From: a bacterium
Lineage (GTDB): Bacteria; Vulcanimicrobiota; Xenobia; RGZZ01
Assembly (NCBI GenBank): GCA_021782195.1
Contig: JAJXVI010000006.1
Location: 1-15,897, forward strand
DNA: 15,897 bases
Reading direction: 5' to 3'
Each line of letters starts with the position of its first letter. Position 1 is the stretch's first letter. Below, in pieces: positions 1 to 7,241 of the stretch. Position numbers and translations under genes: made by a program. Below the pieces are notes generated by a model. The model was not told the DNA's origin. It saw nothing but the letters and a program-made list of their open reading frames with translations, and did not search any database.

Positions 1-105
1 AACACTCGACAGCGATCAGCGATCCGTGCGAATACCAGCGGTCACTCCTTCTTTGCGTTCCGGTTTTCACACAAGAGACCCTCTCGTCAAGCACCCGACG
101 CGTGA
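1..105 (+). CDS. rsmH: Probable C-terminal end of RsmH (16S rRNA m4C1402 methyltransferase), partial
   Basis: Frame 1 is open from the window edge to the TGA at 103-105. It begins NTRQRSAIR, which resembles the NPRxRSAxLR motif close to the C-terminus of RsmH (MraW), and is followed by about 25 basic and aromatic residues. RsmH methylates N4 of C1402 in 16S rRNA and normally lies directly upstream of ftsL in dcw clusters, so position supports the call. Only 34 residues are visible and the motif is not exact (Thr for Pro, one residue shorter). If the call is right, rsmH overlaps the start of the ftsL frame by up to 80 bases. The other two frames are also open here, so the call rests on the motif and on gene order. 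Confidence 0.5.
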   Translation, partial: NTRQRSAIRANTSGHSFFAFRFSHKRPSRQAPDA

Positions 106-535
106 CCGCAGTGCAGCCTCCTCGCCTTCAACGTATTCTGGCACCTCAACCCATTTTCGCCACGCACGCAAACGCGAGCGACTGAAGCCGCTTGTCCCCT
201 GGACGTACATCATCGCCAGTGCCTGCATGGTGGTCTTCGGTTTCTTCCTCTGGCTCCGCCAGGACGCAGAGATGCTCACGCTGCAGTATCGGCTCGTCCA
301 CATCCGCTCGCTCGACACACGGTTGCTCAATGAGCGCACAGTCCTCAAGCTCCATGTCCAGGATCTTACAGCGCTGGGCCGAATTTACAGGCTATCGCGC
401 AACCAGCTCGGGATGGTCCGACCGGCCTATCGACGCGTGCTCGATCTCGGCGCAATGCGTCTGACGCGTCGAACGCCCAGGCATCCGGCACGCCTGGCAC
501 GTTCCAATCCCTTCGACGAGGGTGACCTTCCTTGA
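26..535 (+). CDS. ftsL: FtsL-like septum protein
   Basis: This is a small bitopic protein of the divisome, where FtsL with FtsB and FtsQ recruits and activates FtsW-FtsI. As read from the GTG at 26 it has 169 residues: a polar cytoplasmic N-terminus (1-58), one membrane segment (about 60-77), and a heptad-like helix (about 80-117). That helix leads into SRNQLGMVRP, matching the 'LGM..P' signature that ends the FtsL coiled coil. A basic tail (about 145-169) follows. The start is uncertain: no SD precedes GTG 26, TTG 53 is an alternative, and the frame is open to the window edge. The position between rsmH and ftsI agrees with the family. The stop is followed by an in-frame continuation reaching the ftsI start (see findings). 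Confidence 0.8.
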   Translation: MRIPAVTPSLRSGFHTRDPLVKHPTRDRSAASSPSTYSGTSTHFRHARKRERLKPLVPWTYIIASACMVVFGFFLWLRQDAEMLTLQYRLVHIRSLDTRLLNERTVLKLHVQDLTALGRIYRLSRNQLGMVRPAYRRVLDLGAMRLTRRTPRHPARLARSNPFDEGDLP

Positions 536-666
536 AGGTTTCGCGTGCATACTCTGCCCAATGACGCGACCACCCACCCACACTCCCACCACTCCAGGCA
601 GAAACCAAGAAACCCAGAAATGATGCCACGCCGACACGCACGTTCGGGCCACAGGGGGAACGACTG
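536..666 (+). other. ftsL-ftsI gap with in-frame open continuation of ftsL
   Basis: This 131-base gap stays open in the ftsL frame after the ftsL TGA (533-535), running to a TGA at 665-667 that overlaps the ftsI ATG as TGATG. Read from GTG 545 it would give about 40 residues, rich in His, Arg, Pro and Asn. It could be a C-terminal extension of FtsL cut off by one stop codon, a short leader peptide, or chance in GC-rich DNA. No SD is visible before GTG 545. The purine-rich AGGGGG near 653-657 serves ftsI. Confidence 0.3.
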
Positions 667-2460
667 ATGTCAAGGTCTTCCATGCACTCCATGAAGCAAC
701 GCATTCGCATTGTCTTTGTCATGATGTTGATATTCACGGCCTATCTTGCGTACAGTCTGGTACAGGTGCAGGCCCGGCAGATGCTCCGCGACCGTCCCCC
801 AACCGGATTCAAGAGCTTTCGTGACATGGCCACGTCGCTCCATACTGCGTCGGTGCCCCTGCGCGTTCTGCGAGGTTCCATCCTCGACCGCAACCATCAG
901 GTACTGGCAAGCAGTCTGACGTTGCGCTCGATCGCCATCAACCCGGACCGTGTTCGGCAGTGGCTTCAACCGGCAGGTCGCCCACAGTTTGCAGCTTTTC
1001 TCGCCAGGATACTCCATACCAACAGACAGTCAATCTTGAACAAGATTGACCAGCACGAAACGTTTGCCTGGCTCGGGCGCAAGATGCCGGCAGCAGTTAC
1101 AAAGAAAGTCGAGCACCTGAATCTGCCGGGCATCTTCCTCGTGCCTGAGGCAAGCGGAAAGCGCTTCTATCCCAAGGGGCGGCTCGCGGTTCACGTGATC
1201 GGATACACCGGAGTAGACGATAACGGCCTCGACGGCATTGAAGCATCCTATGACGCCTGGTTGCGGGGAATCCCCGGTTATATCGAGGCTGAAACCGATC
1301 CATCTGGCTGTCGCCTCCCGGACGGTTGGGTACACCTGCACCCCGCGCGCCCCGGACGCAACGTGGTGCTAACCATCGACAGTGCAATCCAGTTCGTCGC
1401 CGAGCGCCAACTCGCGCGTGCAGTCAAGAAGTTTCACGGATCCAGCGGTTGTTGCATTGTCATGAATGTACGCAATGGCGACATCCTGGCACTCGCAAAC
1501 GTACCTGACTACCGAACCCAGGATTTCGCCCACGTACCTGAGTCACTGCGTCGTGACCGCGCCATCAGCGACATCTACGAGCCAGGATCCACGATGAAGA
1601 TCTTCACGGCCTCAGCCGCTCTCGACAGTGGATCAATCTCGCTTCACCAGCAATTCTACTGTGGCTCCGTCATCAACGTCGACGGTTGGCCCATCCACAA
1701 CGCCGACGACGGTGATTTCAGCGCCACCGGATCCGAAAACATCATCGGTATCGTGACGCACTCGTACAACGTGGGCACTGTTTCGATTGCCCTCCACATG
1801 GGCAAGAAAATTTTCCAACGCTACCTCAAGCGCTTCGGTTTCGGACGACGAACCGGCATCCCCCTCCCAGGAGAAGCGGCTGGACTCATTCAACCCTACA
1901 AAGACTGGGCCAACGTCACCCTCGCAACCTGCGCTTTCGGTCAGGGCATCACTGTGACCCCCATCCAGTTGATCTGCTCCGCGGAAGGCGCGATCAACGG
2001 CGGGGTCATGATGCGCCCGCGCCTGGTCAAGGAGATTGACCTTCCGGACGGCACGGTCGTCAAGCGCTTTCCGCCCCGCGTCCGGCGACGCGTCATTTCC
2101 GCACATACGTCCGCCGAGATTCGATATATCCTGCGCAGCGTGGTCGTGAACGGTACAGGCAAGCAGGCCGACAGCCCGGCCTATCCTGCAGCAGGCAAGA
2201 CCGGAACGGCGAATATCGCAGAAAACGGCGTGTACACACACATGTACAATGCCTCCTTCCTGGGTTTCGCCCCCTACGACAAGCCTCAGGTGATAGTACT
2301 GGTCAAGGTCGAGGACCCGCACCCGATTCACTGGGGAGGAAGCGTCTGCGCCCCGGTCTTCCGGTCGGTCGTGGCTGAAGCGCTCTGGCGCCTCGGTGTG
2401 CCGCCACGTGCTGTTCCCACCCCACCCGCCCCAAAAGGACATCCTGAGAATAAGGACTGA
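667..2460 (+). CDS. ftsI: Septal peptidoglycan D,D-transpeptidase (FtsI/PBP class B)
   Basis: A class B penicillin-binding protein that cross-links septal peptidoglycan in the periplasm, working with FtsW. Of 597 residues, 12-34 form the membrane anchor. RGSILDRN (69-76) is the family's N-terminal pedestal motif. The transpeptidase domain shows the three active-site motifs: STMK at 308-311 (nucleophile Ser308, Lys311), SYN at 366-368 and KTGT at 511-514. There is no PASTA domain; the chain ends in a short Pro-rich tail, so it is closer to FtsI than to PBP2x or SpoVD forms that carry PASTA repeats. The ATG at 667 follows an AGGGGG about nine bases upstream. It sits between ftsL and murE, the usual dcw order. 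Confidence 0.95.
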   Translation: MSRSSMHSMKQRIRIVFVMMLIFTAYLAYSLVQVQARQMLRDRPPTGFKSFRDMATSLHTASVPLRVLRGSILDRNHQVLASSLTLRSIAINPDRVRQWLQPAGRPQFAAFLARILHTNRQSILNKIDQHETFAWLGRKMPAAVTKKVEHLNLPGIFLVPEASGKRFYPKGRLAVHVIGYTGVDDNGLDGIEASYDAWLRGIPGYIEAETDPSGCRLPDGWVHLHPARPGRNVVLTIDSAIQFVAERQLARAVKKFHGSSGCCIVMNVRNGDILALANVPDYRTQDFAHVPESLRRDRAISDIYEPGSTMKIFTASAALDSGSISLHQQFYCGSVINVDGWPIHNADDGDFSATGSENIIGIVTHSYNVGTVSIALHMGKKIFQRYLKRFGFGRRTGIPLPGEAAGLIQPYKDWANVTLATCAFGQGITVTPIQLICSAEGAINGGVMMRPRLVKEIDLPDGTVVKRFPPRVRRRVISAHTSAEIRYILRSVVVNGTGKQADSPAYPAAGKTGTANIAENGVYTHMYNASFLGFAPYDKPQVIVLVKVEDPHPIHWGGSVCAPVFRSVVAEALWRLGVPPRAVPTPPAPKGHPENKD

Positions 2461-2468
2461 CCCGTCAA

Positions 2469-3947
2469 TTGAATACCTCCCTCCACGCGCTCCTGGCCTG
2501 CCTCGAGCACAACGTGCAAGCGATCCAGGGACCGGACCCGCGCACCATTCAGGTAACGGGTATCGCATACGACTCGCGCAAAATTGAACCCGGGAACCTG
2601 TTCGTCGCGGTTTGCGGACACGTGACCGACGGCCATCGTTTTCTTTCCGCCGCAATCGACGCAGGCGCCTCCGCCTGCATCGTCGAGCACGACGATGCCC
2701 TCCCTTCTTCGCCTCGCCCGGTCACCTTCGTCACCGTCACCTCGGCGCGACGCGCCCTCGCGCTGAGCAGTTCCTGTTTTTACGACTGGCCTGGCCGAAC
2801 CCTCCAGATGATCGGGGTCACCTGCACCAACGGAAAAACCACCACCACATTCCTGGTGGAAGCTCTGCTCCGAGGCGCCGGACGCCACCCCGGACTCATC
2901 GGCACGATTGAGACCCGCATCGGGCACACCAGACGAGAAGCACAAAACACGACCCCCGAGTCACTCGACCTGCAACGCCTGCTTTTCGAAATGCGCGAGG
3001 TCGGCCACGACAGCGCGGTCATGGAAGTAAGTTCCCACGCCCTGGCGCTTGATCGCGTCGTCGGTTGCCGTTTCGCCGGGGCGATATTCACAAACCTCAC
3101 GCAAGACCATCTCGACTTCCATCACTCCATGGAGGCCTATCGCGCCGCCAAACAGCGGCTCTTCCGCGACCTGGAACCCGAAGCCGTCGCAATCGTCAAT
3201 GCCGACGACCCGAGTTCATCCGCCATGCGAGAGACCCGAGCCAGGACCTGGACCTGCGGAATCGAGGCCGACGCCGACGTACGAGCAAGCGCCATCACCT
3301 ACGAGGCTGACTGCACGCGTTTCAAACTCACCACGCGAAGCGAGACAGTCGACGTCAAGACGCGCCTCCTCGGGCGCTTCAACGTCTACAACGTCCTGGG
3401 AGCCCTCGCACTCGGCGTCGCAATGGACATCCCGCTGGCGACGCTGGTCGATACCTTGCAGCACGTCCCCCCGATACCCGGCCGCTTCGAAGCCGTCTAC
3501 GAAGGACAACCGTTCCCCGTCATCGTCGATTATGCCCACACGCCTGACGGACTGCGAAACATCCTCGAAGCCGCCCGTCCCCTCACACGCAATCGCCTGA
3601 TCACCGTCTTCGGCTGCGGTGGAAATCGAGACCGAGGCAAGCGTCCGCAAATGGGAAGCATCGCGGAAACCCTGTCTGACCGGGTCTACGTCACCTCTGA
3701 CAACCCCCGCTTTGAGGACCCGAACGCCATCATCGACGACATCGTCCGCGGCATGGGCCGGCCGGCCCGGGTCGAACTCGATCGCAAGCGCGCCATCGAA
3801 ACAGCCCTGAGCGACGCGAGCGCCGGCGACTGCGTGGTGATCGCCGGAAAGGGACACGAAACCACTCAGGAGATCAATGGCGTGAAGTACCCGTTCCACG
3901 ACGTCGAGATCGCGCGTACCGCGCTGAAATGCACCAGGAGCATCTGA
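2469..3947 (+). CDS. murE: UDP-MurNAc-L-Ala-D-Glu:meso-DAP ligase
   Basis: This ATP-dependent cytoplasmic ligase adds the third residue of the stem peptide to UDP-MurNAc-L-Ala-D-Glu. At 492 residues it is full length. Visible parts are the N-terminal Mur domain, the P-loop TCTNGKTTTT (Lys123), the substrate-binding TTPES and EVSSHAL segments, the AYRAAKQRLF stretch with the lysine expected to be carbamylated, and DNPR at 411-414. DNPR is the motif of meso-DAP-adding enzymes, at nearly the same position as in E. coli MurE. The start is TTG 2469, eight bases after the ftsI stop, with AAGGA at 2452-2456 inside the end of ftsI. No suitable ATG lies nearby, and the N-terminus from this TTG fits the family. 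Confidence 0.95.
   Translation: MNTSLHALLACLEHNVQAIQGPDPRTIQVTGIAYDSRKIEPGNLFVAVCGHVTDGHRFLSAAIDAGASACIVEHDDALPSSPRPVTFVTVTSARRALALSSSCFYDWPGRTLQMIGVTCTNGKTTTTFLVEALLRGAGRHPGLIGTIETRIGHTRREAQNTTPESLDLQRLLFEMREVGHDSAVMEVSSHALALDRVVGCRFAGAIFTNLTQDHLDFHHSMEAYRAAKQRLFRDLEPEAVAIVNADDPSSSAMRETRARTWTCGIEADADVRASAITYEADCTRFKLTTRSETVDVKTRLLGRFNVYNVLGALALGVAMDIPLATLVDTLQHVPPIPGRFEAVYEGQPFPVIVDYAHTPDGLRNILEAARPLTRNRLITVFGCGGNRDRGKRPQMGSIAETLSDRVYVTSDNPRFEDPNAIIDDIVRGMGRPARVELDRKRAIETALSDASAGDCVVIAGKGHETTQEINGVKYPFHDVEIARTALKCTRSI
3936..3940 (+). promoter_or_regulatory. Shine-Dalgarno deciding the murF start
   Basis: AGGAG lies nine bases before TTG 3950 and inside the last codons of murE. The ATG at 3929 has no purine-rich sequence at a useful distance. 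From the TTG, MurF begins MEPLTITEIL, which matches the usual MurF N-terminus better than the version seven residues longer. Confidence 0.6.
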
Positions 3948-3949
3948 GG

Positions 3950-5332
3950 TTGGAGCCCCTGACCATCACCGAGATCCTGCAGGCCACCTGTGGACGCGCT
4001 CCAGAGGACGCCGCCGACCTTCCGCAAACCGTCTGCGGCATCTCGACCGACACCCGCCGGATTTCCCCGGGCGAGATGTATATTCCGCTCGTGGGCAAGA
4101 ACTTTGATGGCCACGAGTTCGTATCCGAGGCCTTTGCGCGAGGGGCCGCAGCCACACTCGCCGACCGCTCGGTCGAGGCAGATCCTCGCCGCACCATCCT
4201 CGTCGACGACACGTTGACCGCGTGGCATCGCATCGCCGCGCATTATCGGCGCAAGTTCGCCATCCCCGTGGTAGCGATCACCGGCAGTTACGGCAAGACG
4301 ACAACGAAAGACATCGTTGCCGCAGCCCTGCGCTGCCACTTCTTGCACGTGGTCAAGACGGCCGCAAATCTCAACAATGAATACGGCGTGCCCCAGACCA
4401 TCCAGAAGATCGACCACCGCACCGGCGCGGCAGTGATCGAGATGGCCATGAGAGGCCCAGAACAGATTCGTCCTCTGGCACGCGTCTCCGCACCCGGGGT
4501 CGCCATCATCACCACAATCGGCGAAGCCCATCTCGAGCTCCTCGGAACCCAGGAAGCCATCTGCGACGCCAAAGCCGAGCTCCTCGACGAACTCGAGACC
4601 GATTCAGTTGCCGTACTGCCTCGCGATTCCGCCTGGTTCGAACGCCTCTCCCGCCACGTACGCGGACGGGTCCTGACGTTTGGTTACAGCCACGAAGCCG
4701 ACGTGCGCGTACTGGCCACGCAACCGCACGACGCGCACGCCCAGACGGTGGAACTGCAAGCCTGTAGTGCGCGCCTGACCCTTCCTCTTCCGCTCCCCGG
4801 GCCCCACAACGCGGTCAACCTCGCCGCCGCGGTAGCCGCCATCCTCGCACTCGGCCTCACCACCGATCCGCTGCCGGACCTCCCGAACCATTTTGAACCT
4901 TCCGGACGGCGCCACGAGATCGTCGACATCGCCGGCGGATGGCACGTCCTCAACGACGCTTACAACGCAGGCCCCGCCTCGACCATCGCCGCACTCGACA
5001 CCCTCGCTTCCCTTCCCATGAGCGGACGCCGTGCCGCCGTTCTCGCCGACATGCTCGAACTCGGCCCCCGCGCACCCGAGTTCCACCTCGCGGTCGGACG
5101 TCACGCGGCAACCATTCTTGACTTCCTCATCACCTGCGGTGATCTCGGCGGCGTGATCGGACGCGGCGCACGTCAGGCCGGCCTCGCCAACTGCGAGCAC
5201 GCCGTCACCCGAGAACAGGCCGCTCACCTCCTTCGTTCCTGGGCCAGGCCTGGCGACGTCGTGCTCGTGAAAGCCTCGCGCGGCATGCAACTCGACCTGC
5301 TGGTAGACTCTCTCACCGGAGATATCGCGTGA
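3950..5332 (+). CDS. murF: UDP-MurNAc-tripeptide:D-Ala-D-Ala ligase
   Basis: MurF completes the UDP-MurNAc-pentapeptide by adding D-Ala-D-Ala in the cytoplasm, using ATP. From TTG 3950 it has 460 residues, close to the usual family length; ATG 3929 would give 467. The three Mur ligase domains are recognisable: N-terminal TDTRRISPGEMYIPLVG, the P-loop ITGSYGKTTTKD, then NLNNEYGVPQT and TTIGEAHLELLG in the central domain, and ADMLELG in the C-terminal domain. It starts two bases after the murE stop and its own stop overlaps the mraY start, so the three genes are very likely translationally coupled. Confidence 0.94.
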   Translation: MEPLTITEILQATCGRAPEDAADLPQTVCGISTDTRRISPGEMYIPLVGKNFDGHEFVSEAFARGAAATLADRSVEADPRRTILVDDTLTAWHRIAAHYRRKFAIPVVAITGSYGKTTTKDIVAAALRCHFLHVVKTAANLNNEYGVPQTIQKIDHRTGAAVIEMAMRGPEQIRPLARVSAPGVAIITTIGEAHLELLGTQEAICDAKAELLDELETDSVAVLPRDSAWFERLSRHVRGRVLTFGYSHEADVRVLATQPHDAHAQTVELQACSARLTLPLPLPGPHNAVNLAAAVAAILALGLTTDPLPDLPNHFEPSGRRHEIVDIAGGWHVLNDAYNAGPASTIAALDTLASLPMSGRRAAVLADMLELGPRAPEFHLAVGRHAATILDFLITCGDLGGVIGRGARQAGLANCEHAVTREQAAHLLRSWARPGDVVLVKASRGMQLDLLVDSLTGDIA

Positions 5333-6333
5333 CAATTGCTCGCTCTCTTCTGGAAACTGCCCTGCCCGTGGGGCTCTCGCTCTTCCTCTACTCTCCCTTC
5401 ATCCGCCTCATGCAACGTCTTTCGTGGGGCCAGGAGATCCGCCCGGAAGGGCCGGAAGACCATCTTTCGAAAAAGGGCACGCCCACCATGGGCGGGGCCG
5501 TGCTCATTACCACGCTCCTCACCGTGTTCGCGTGGAGCGGCACGCACGACCTGCCCCTGCTCGTGCTGGTCGCCGTCACCCTGTTTCACGCAGGCCTCGG
5601 AGCCGTCGACGATTACACCAAGATCGCAAAGAAACGCTCTCTTGGTCTGAAGGCACGCCAGAAACTTGTCGCCCAGATCGCCATCGGCGCCTTCGTGGGG
5701 ATTTTTGCCGTGTGGTACGCGCCACACGCCGCTGTCTGGCTTCCGTTCGCCGGCTGGACCACGAGCCCGGTCGTTCGAGTGCTCCTTGCAGCCGCCACCG
5801 TGGTGGGTGCTTCGAATGCACTGAATCTCACGGACGGGCTCGACGGCCTCGCGGCCGGCACAAGCATCAGCGCCTTCCTTGCCTACGCAGTCATCTGCTG
5901 CTCTTGCAGCCTTCCGGGTCTCGCCCTCGCATGTCGGGTTCTCGTCGGTGCCTGCGCGGGCTTCCTGTGGTTCAACGCGTTCCCCGCGCGCGTGTTCATG
6001 GGCGATACCGGTTCCCTGGCGCTGGGTGCGGCCCTGGGTACGGTGGCCGTGCTCACCCACACCGAGTTCCTCCTCTTCGTCATTGGCGGCGTGTTCGCGC
6101 TCGAAGCGATCTCCGTGATGACGCAGGTTTCGGTCTTCAAACTCTCCCGGGGACGACTCGGCTTCTACACGGTCGGACAGACCCGTCGCGTCTTCCGCAT
6201 GTCTCCCATCCACCATCACTTCTGCAAGGGCGGACTGCACGAGGTGCAGGTCACCACGCGCATGTGGATCGCAAGCGCCGGCCTCGCAATCCTCGGAATC
6301 ACGGTCTACTTCCTCCACTTCGCTCCTCGCTGA
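5329..6333 (+). CDS. mraY: Phospho-MurNAc-pentapeptide translocase (lipid I synthase)
   Basis: This polytopic membrane enzyme moves phospho-MurNAc-pentapeptide from UDP to undecaprenyl phosphate, giving lipid I. The 334 residues show the family landmarks in order: KKGTPTMGGA (49-57), DDYTK with Asp94 and Asp95, NLTDGLDGLA (166-175), FMGDTGSLALG with Asp226, and SPIHHHF with His295-297. These Asp and His residues correspond to the magnesium and active-site positions of MraY. About ten hydrophobic segments are visible. The GTG start lies in a GTGA overlap with the murF stop, with GGAG upstream at 5318-5321. It is the last wall gene here: murD, which usually follows, is absent. Confidence 0.95.
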   Translation: MTIARSLLETALPVGLSLFLYSPFIRLMQRLSWGQEIRPEGPEDHLSKKGTPTMGGAVLITTLLTVFAWSGTHDLPLLVLVAVTLFHAGLGAVDDYTKIAKKRSLGLKARQKLVAQIAIGAFVGIFAVWYAPHAAVWLPFAGWTTSPVVRVLLAAATVVGASNALNLTDGLDGLAAGTSISAFLAYAVICCSCSLPGLALACRVLVGACAGFLWFNAFPARVFMGDTGSLALGAALGTVAVLTHTEFLLFVIGGVFALEAISVMTQVSVFKLSRGRLGFYTVGQTRRVFRMSPIHHHFCKGGLHEVQVTTRMWIASAGLAILGITVYFLHFAPR

Positions 6334-6364
6334 CGTCGGGGTTTCCCAGGGGCCGGCGTGGCGC

Positions 6365-6420
6365 GATCTCCTTAAGATTGAAGGCAGGCTCTTCGTTTGC
6401 GCATTCCGATGAAGGAGATC
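6365..6420 (+). promoter_or_regulatory. Inverted repeat with anti-Shine-Dalgarno arm before PEP-CTERM gene
   Basis: GATCTCCTT (6365-6373) and AAGGAGATC (6412-6420) are a perfect 9-base inverted repeat separated by 38 bases. The CTCCTT in the left arm is also complementary to AAGGAG (6457-6462) in the ribosome binding site of the next gene. In RNA the left arm could therefore pair with either site, which is the layout of a translational switch. No known riboswitch class is recognised and no T-run follows, so it is not an intrinsic terminator. It could be a chance repeat. Confidence 0.4.
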
Positions 6421-6454
6421 CTCGCCCCTGAACGAATTTATTCCCTCTGCAGTC

Positions 6455-6463
6455 GGAAGGAGG
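6455..6463 (+). promoter_or_regulatory. Strong Shine-Dalgarno fixing a TTG start
   Basis: GGAAGGAGG ends eight bases before TTG 6472. From that TTG the protein begins directly with a canonical signal peptide. The in-frame TTG 6397 and ATG 6409 have no SD and would place about 21-25 polar residues in front of the signal peptide. Confidence 0.75.
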
Positions 6464-6471
6464 CACGTGTT

Positions 6472-7101
6472 TTGCGCAGGGCTCTGATCGTTCTTCTCAT
6501 TTTTCTCTCGTCACTTGCGCTGTCCGGTCGCGCAAATGCGGCAGTGGTGCTCACGTCGAGCATGACCGTTGACAACGGTTTTTCGTTGTACATCAGCTCA
6601 TCAGCCAACACCCTTGGCACCCTCATCCTCTCGGGAGGAAACTGGGCAGTCGACTACACGACCCCCTACAGCCTGACCGCCAATGGAACCTACTATCTCC
6701 ACATCGATGCGAACAACACAGGCGGGCCCGGCGGCTTTCTGGGCCAGTTCAACCTGAGTGGCACGGGGGCAACCTTCTCGAACGGCGGCACGCAACTGCT
6801 GACCGATACCACAAACTGGCAGGTCAGCCAGACCACCTTCTCGAGTTATGCCCCCTACACCCCTACTTCCTGGGGAGCCAACGGGGTCTCCCCGTGGGGC
6901 GCCATCAGCGGCATCTCGACAAGTTCTTTGTGGATCTGGGACAGCAACTCCAGTTACATGGCGACCGACCTCTATTTCAGCTCGAGCTTCACGGTTGCCG
7001 TGCCCGAACCCGCGCTGCCTTTGCAGCTCTCAATCCCCTTCGTGGCGCTGTGCCTGCTCTTCGCGTCACACCGATCCGAACGACTTCTTCCGCAACGCTG
7101 A
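6472..7101 (+). CDS. PEP-CTERM sorting domain protein, exported
   Basis: A 209-residue exported protein. Residues 1-23 form a signal peptide (Arg-Arg, hydrophobic core, cut after ANA). The middle (24-176) is rich in Gly, Ser, Thr, Tyr and Trp and looks like an all-beta extracellular domain; FSLYISSSANTLG followed by NGTYYLHIDANN recalls beta-sandwich domains common in PEP-CTERM proteins, but I cannot name the family. The C-terminus has the tripartite sorting signal: VPEP (177-180), a hydrophobic segment (about 184-198) and a basic tail with Arg at 201, 204 and 209. Such proteins are processed by an exosortase and usually reach the exopolysaccharide matrix or cell surface. No exosortase gene is in the window. 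The gene directly follows mraY on the same strand and ends at an intrinsic terminator. Confidence 0.85.
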   Translation: MRRALIVLLIFLSSLALSGRANAAVVLTSSMTVDNGFSLYISSSANTLGTLILSGGNWAVDYTTPYSLTANGTYYLHIDANNTGGPGGFLGQFNLSGTGATFSNGGTQLLTDTTNWQVSQTTFSSYAPYTPTSWGANGVSPWGAISGISTSSLWIWDSNSSYMATDLYFSSSFTVAVPEPALPLQLSIPFVALCLLFASHRSERLLPQR

Positions 7102-7121
7102 GCCGTCCCCAACTCGCTGGC

Positions 7122-7160
7122 AAAACACCGCCGGGCGCGACCCGCCTGGCGGTGTTTTTT
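7122..7160. terminator. Rho-independent terminator, bidirectional
   Basis: AAAACACCGCC (7122-7132) pairs over 11 bases with GGCGGTGTTTT (7148-7158) around a 15-base loop, followed by more T residues. It lies 20 bases after the PEP-CTERM stop. The A-run on the left arm would act as the U-run for the converging minus-strand unit ending at 7242. Confidence 0.9.
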
Positions 7161-7174
7161 CTTTCAGCAAACGC

Positions 7175-7240
7175 GGGAGCGGGGGGACGAACCGCGTGAG
7201 GGAGCGGGGGGACGCGCAAATATCCCCCCACCACGCTCCC
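7175..7240. repeat. Tandem 15-base direct repeat plus inverted copy
   Basis: GGGAGCGGGGGGACG occurs exactly at 7175-7189 and again at 7200-7214. The second copy can also fold with TCCCCCC (7223-7229) and GCTCCC (7235-7240), giving an imperfect hairpin directly after the stop of the minus-strand M24-like gene. It may help end that transcript or protect its 3' end. It has no T-run of its own. Confidence 0.6.
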
Positions 7241-7241
7241 G

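Noticed and set aside
1633..2655. Long open minus-strand frame (340 codons) opposite ftsI
   Set aside because: It lies antisense to a clear ftsI with all motifs, has no recognisable domain, and is typical of mirror frames in GC-rich genes.
5224..6318. Long open minus-strand frame (364 codons) opposite mraY
   Set aside because: Its composition is a charged shadow of membrane codons (Asp, Glu, His, Gly rich) with no domain; mraY on the plus strand is certain.
6349..6375. Sigma54-like promoter before the PEP-CTERM gene
   Set aside because: A TGGCGCG is present, but the required GC at the -12 spacing is TT instead.
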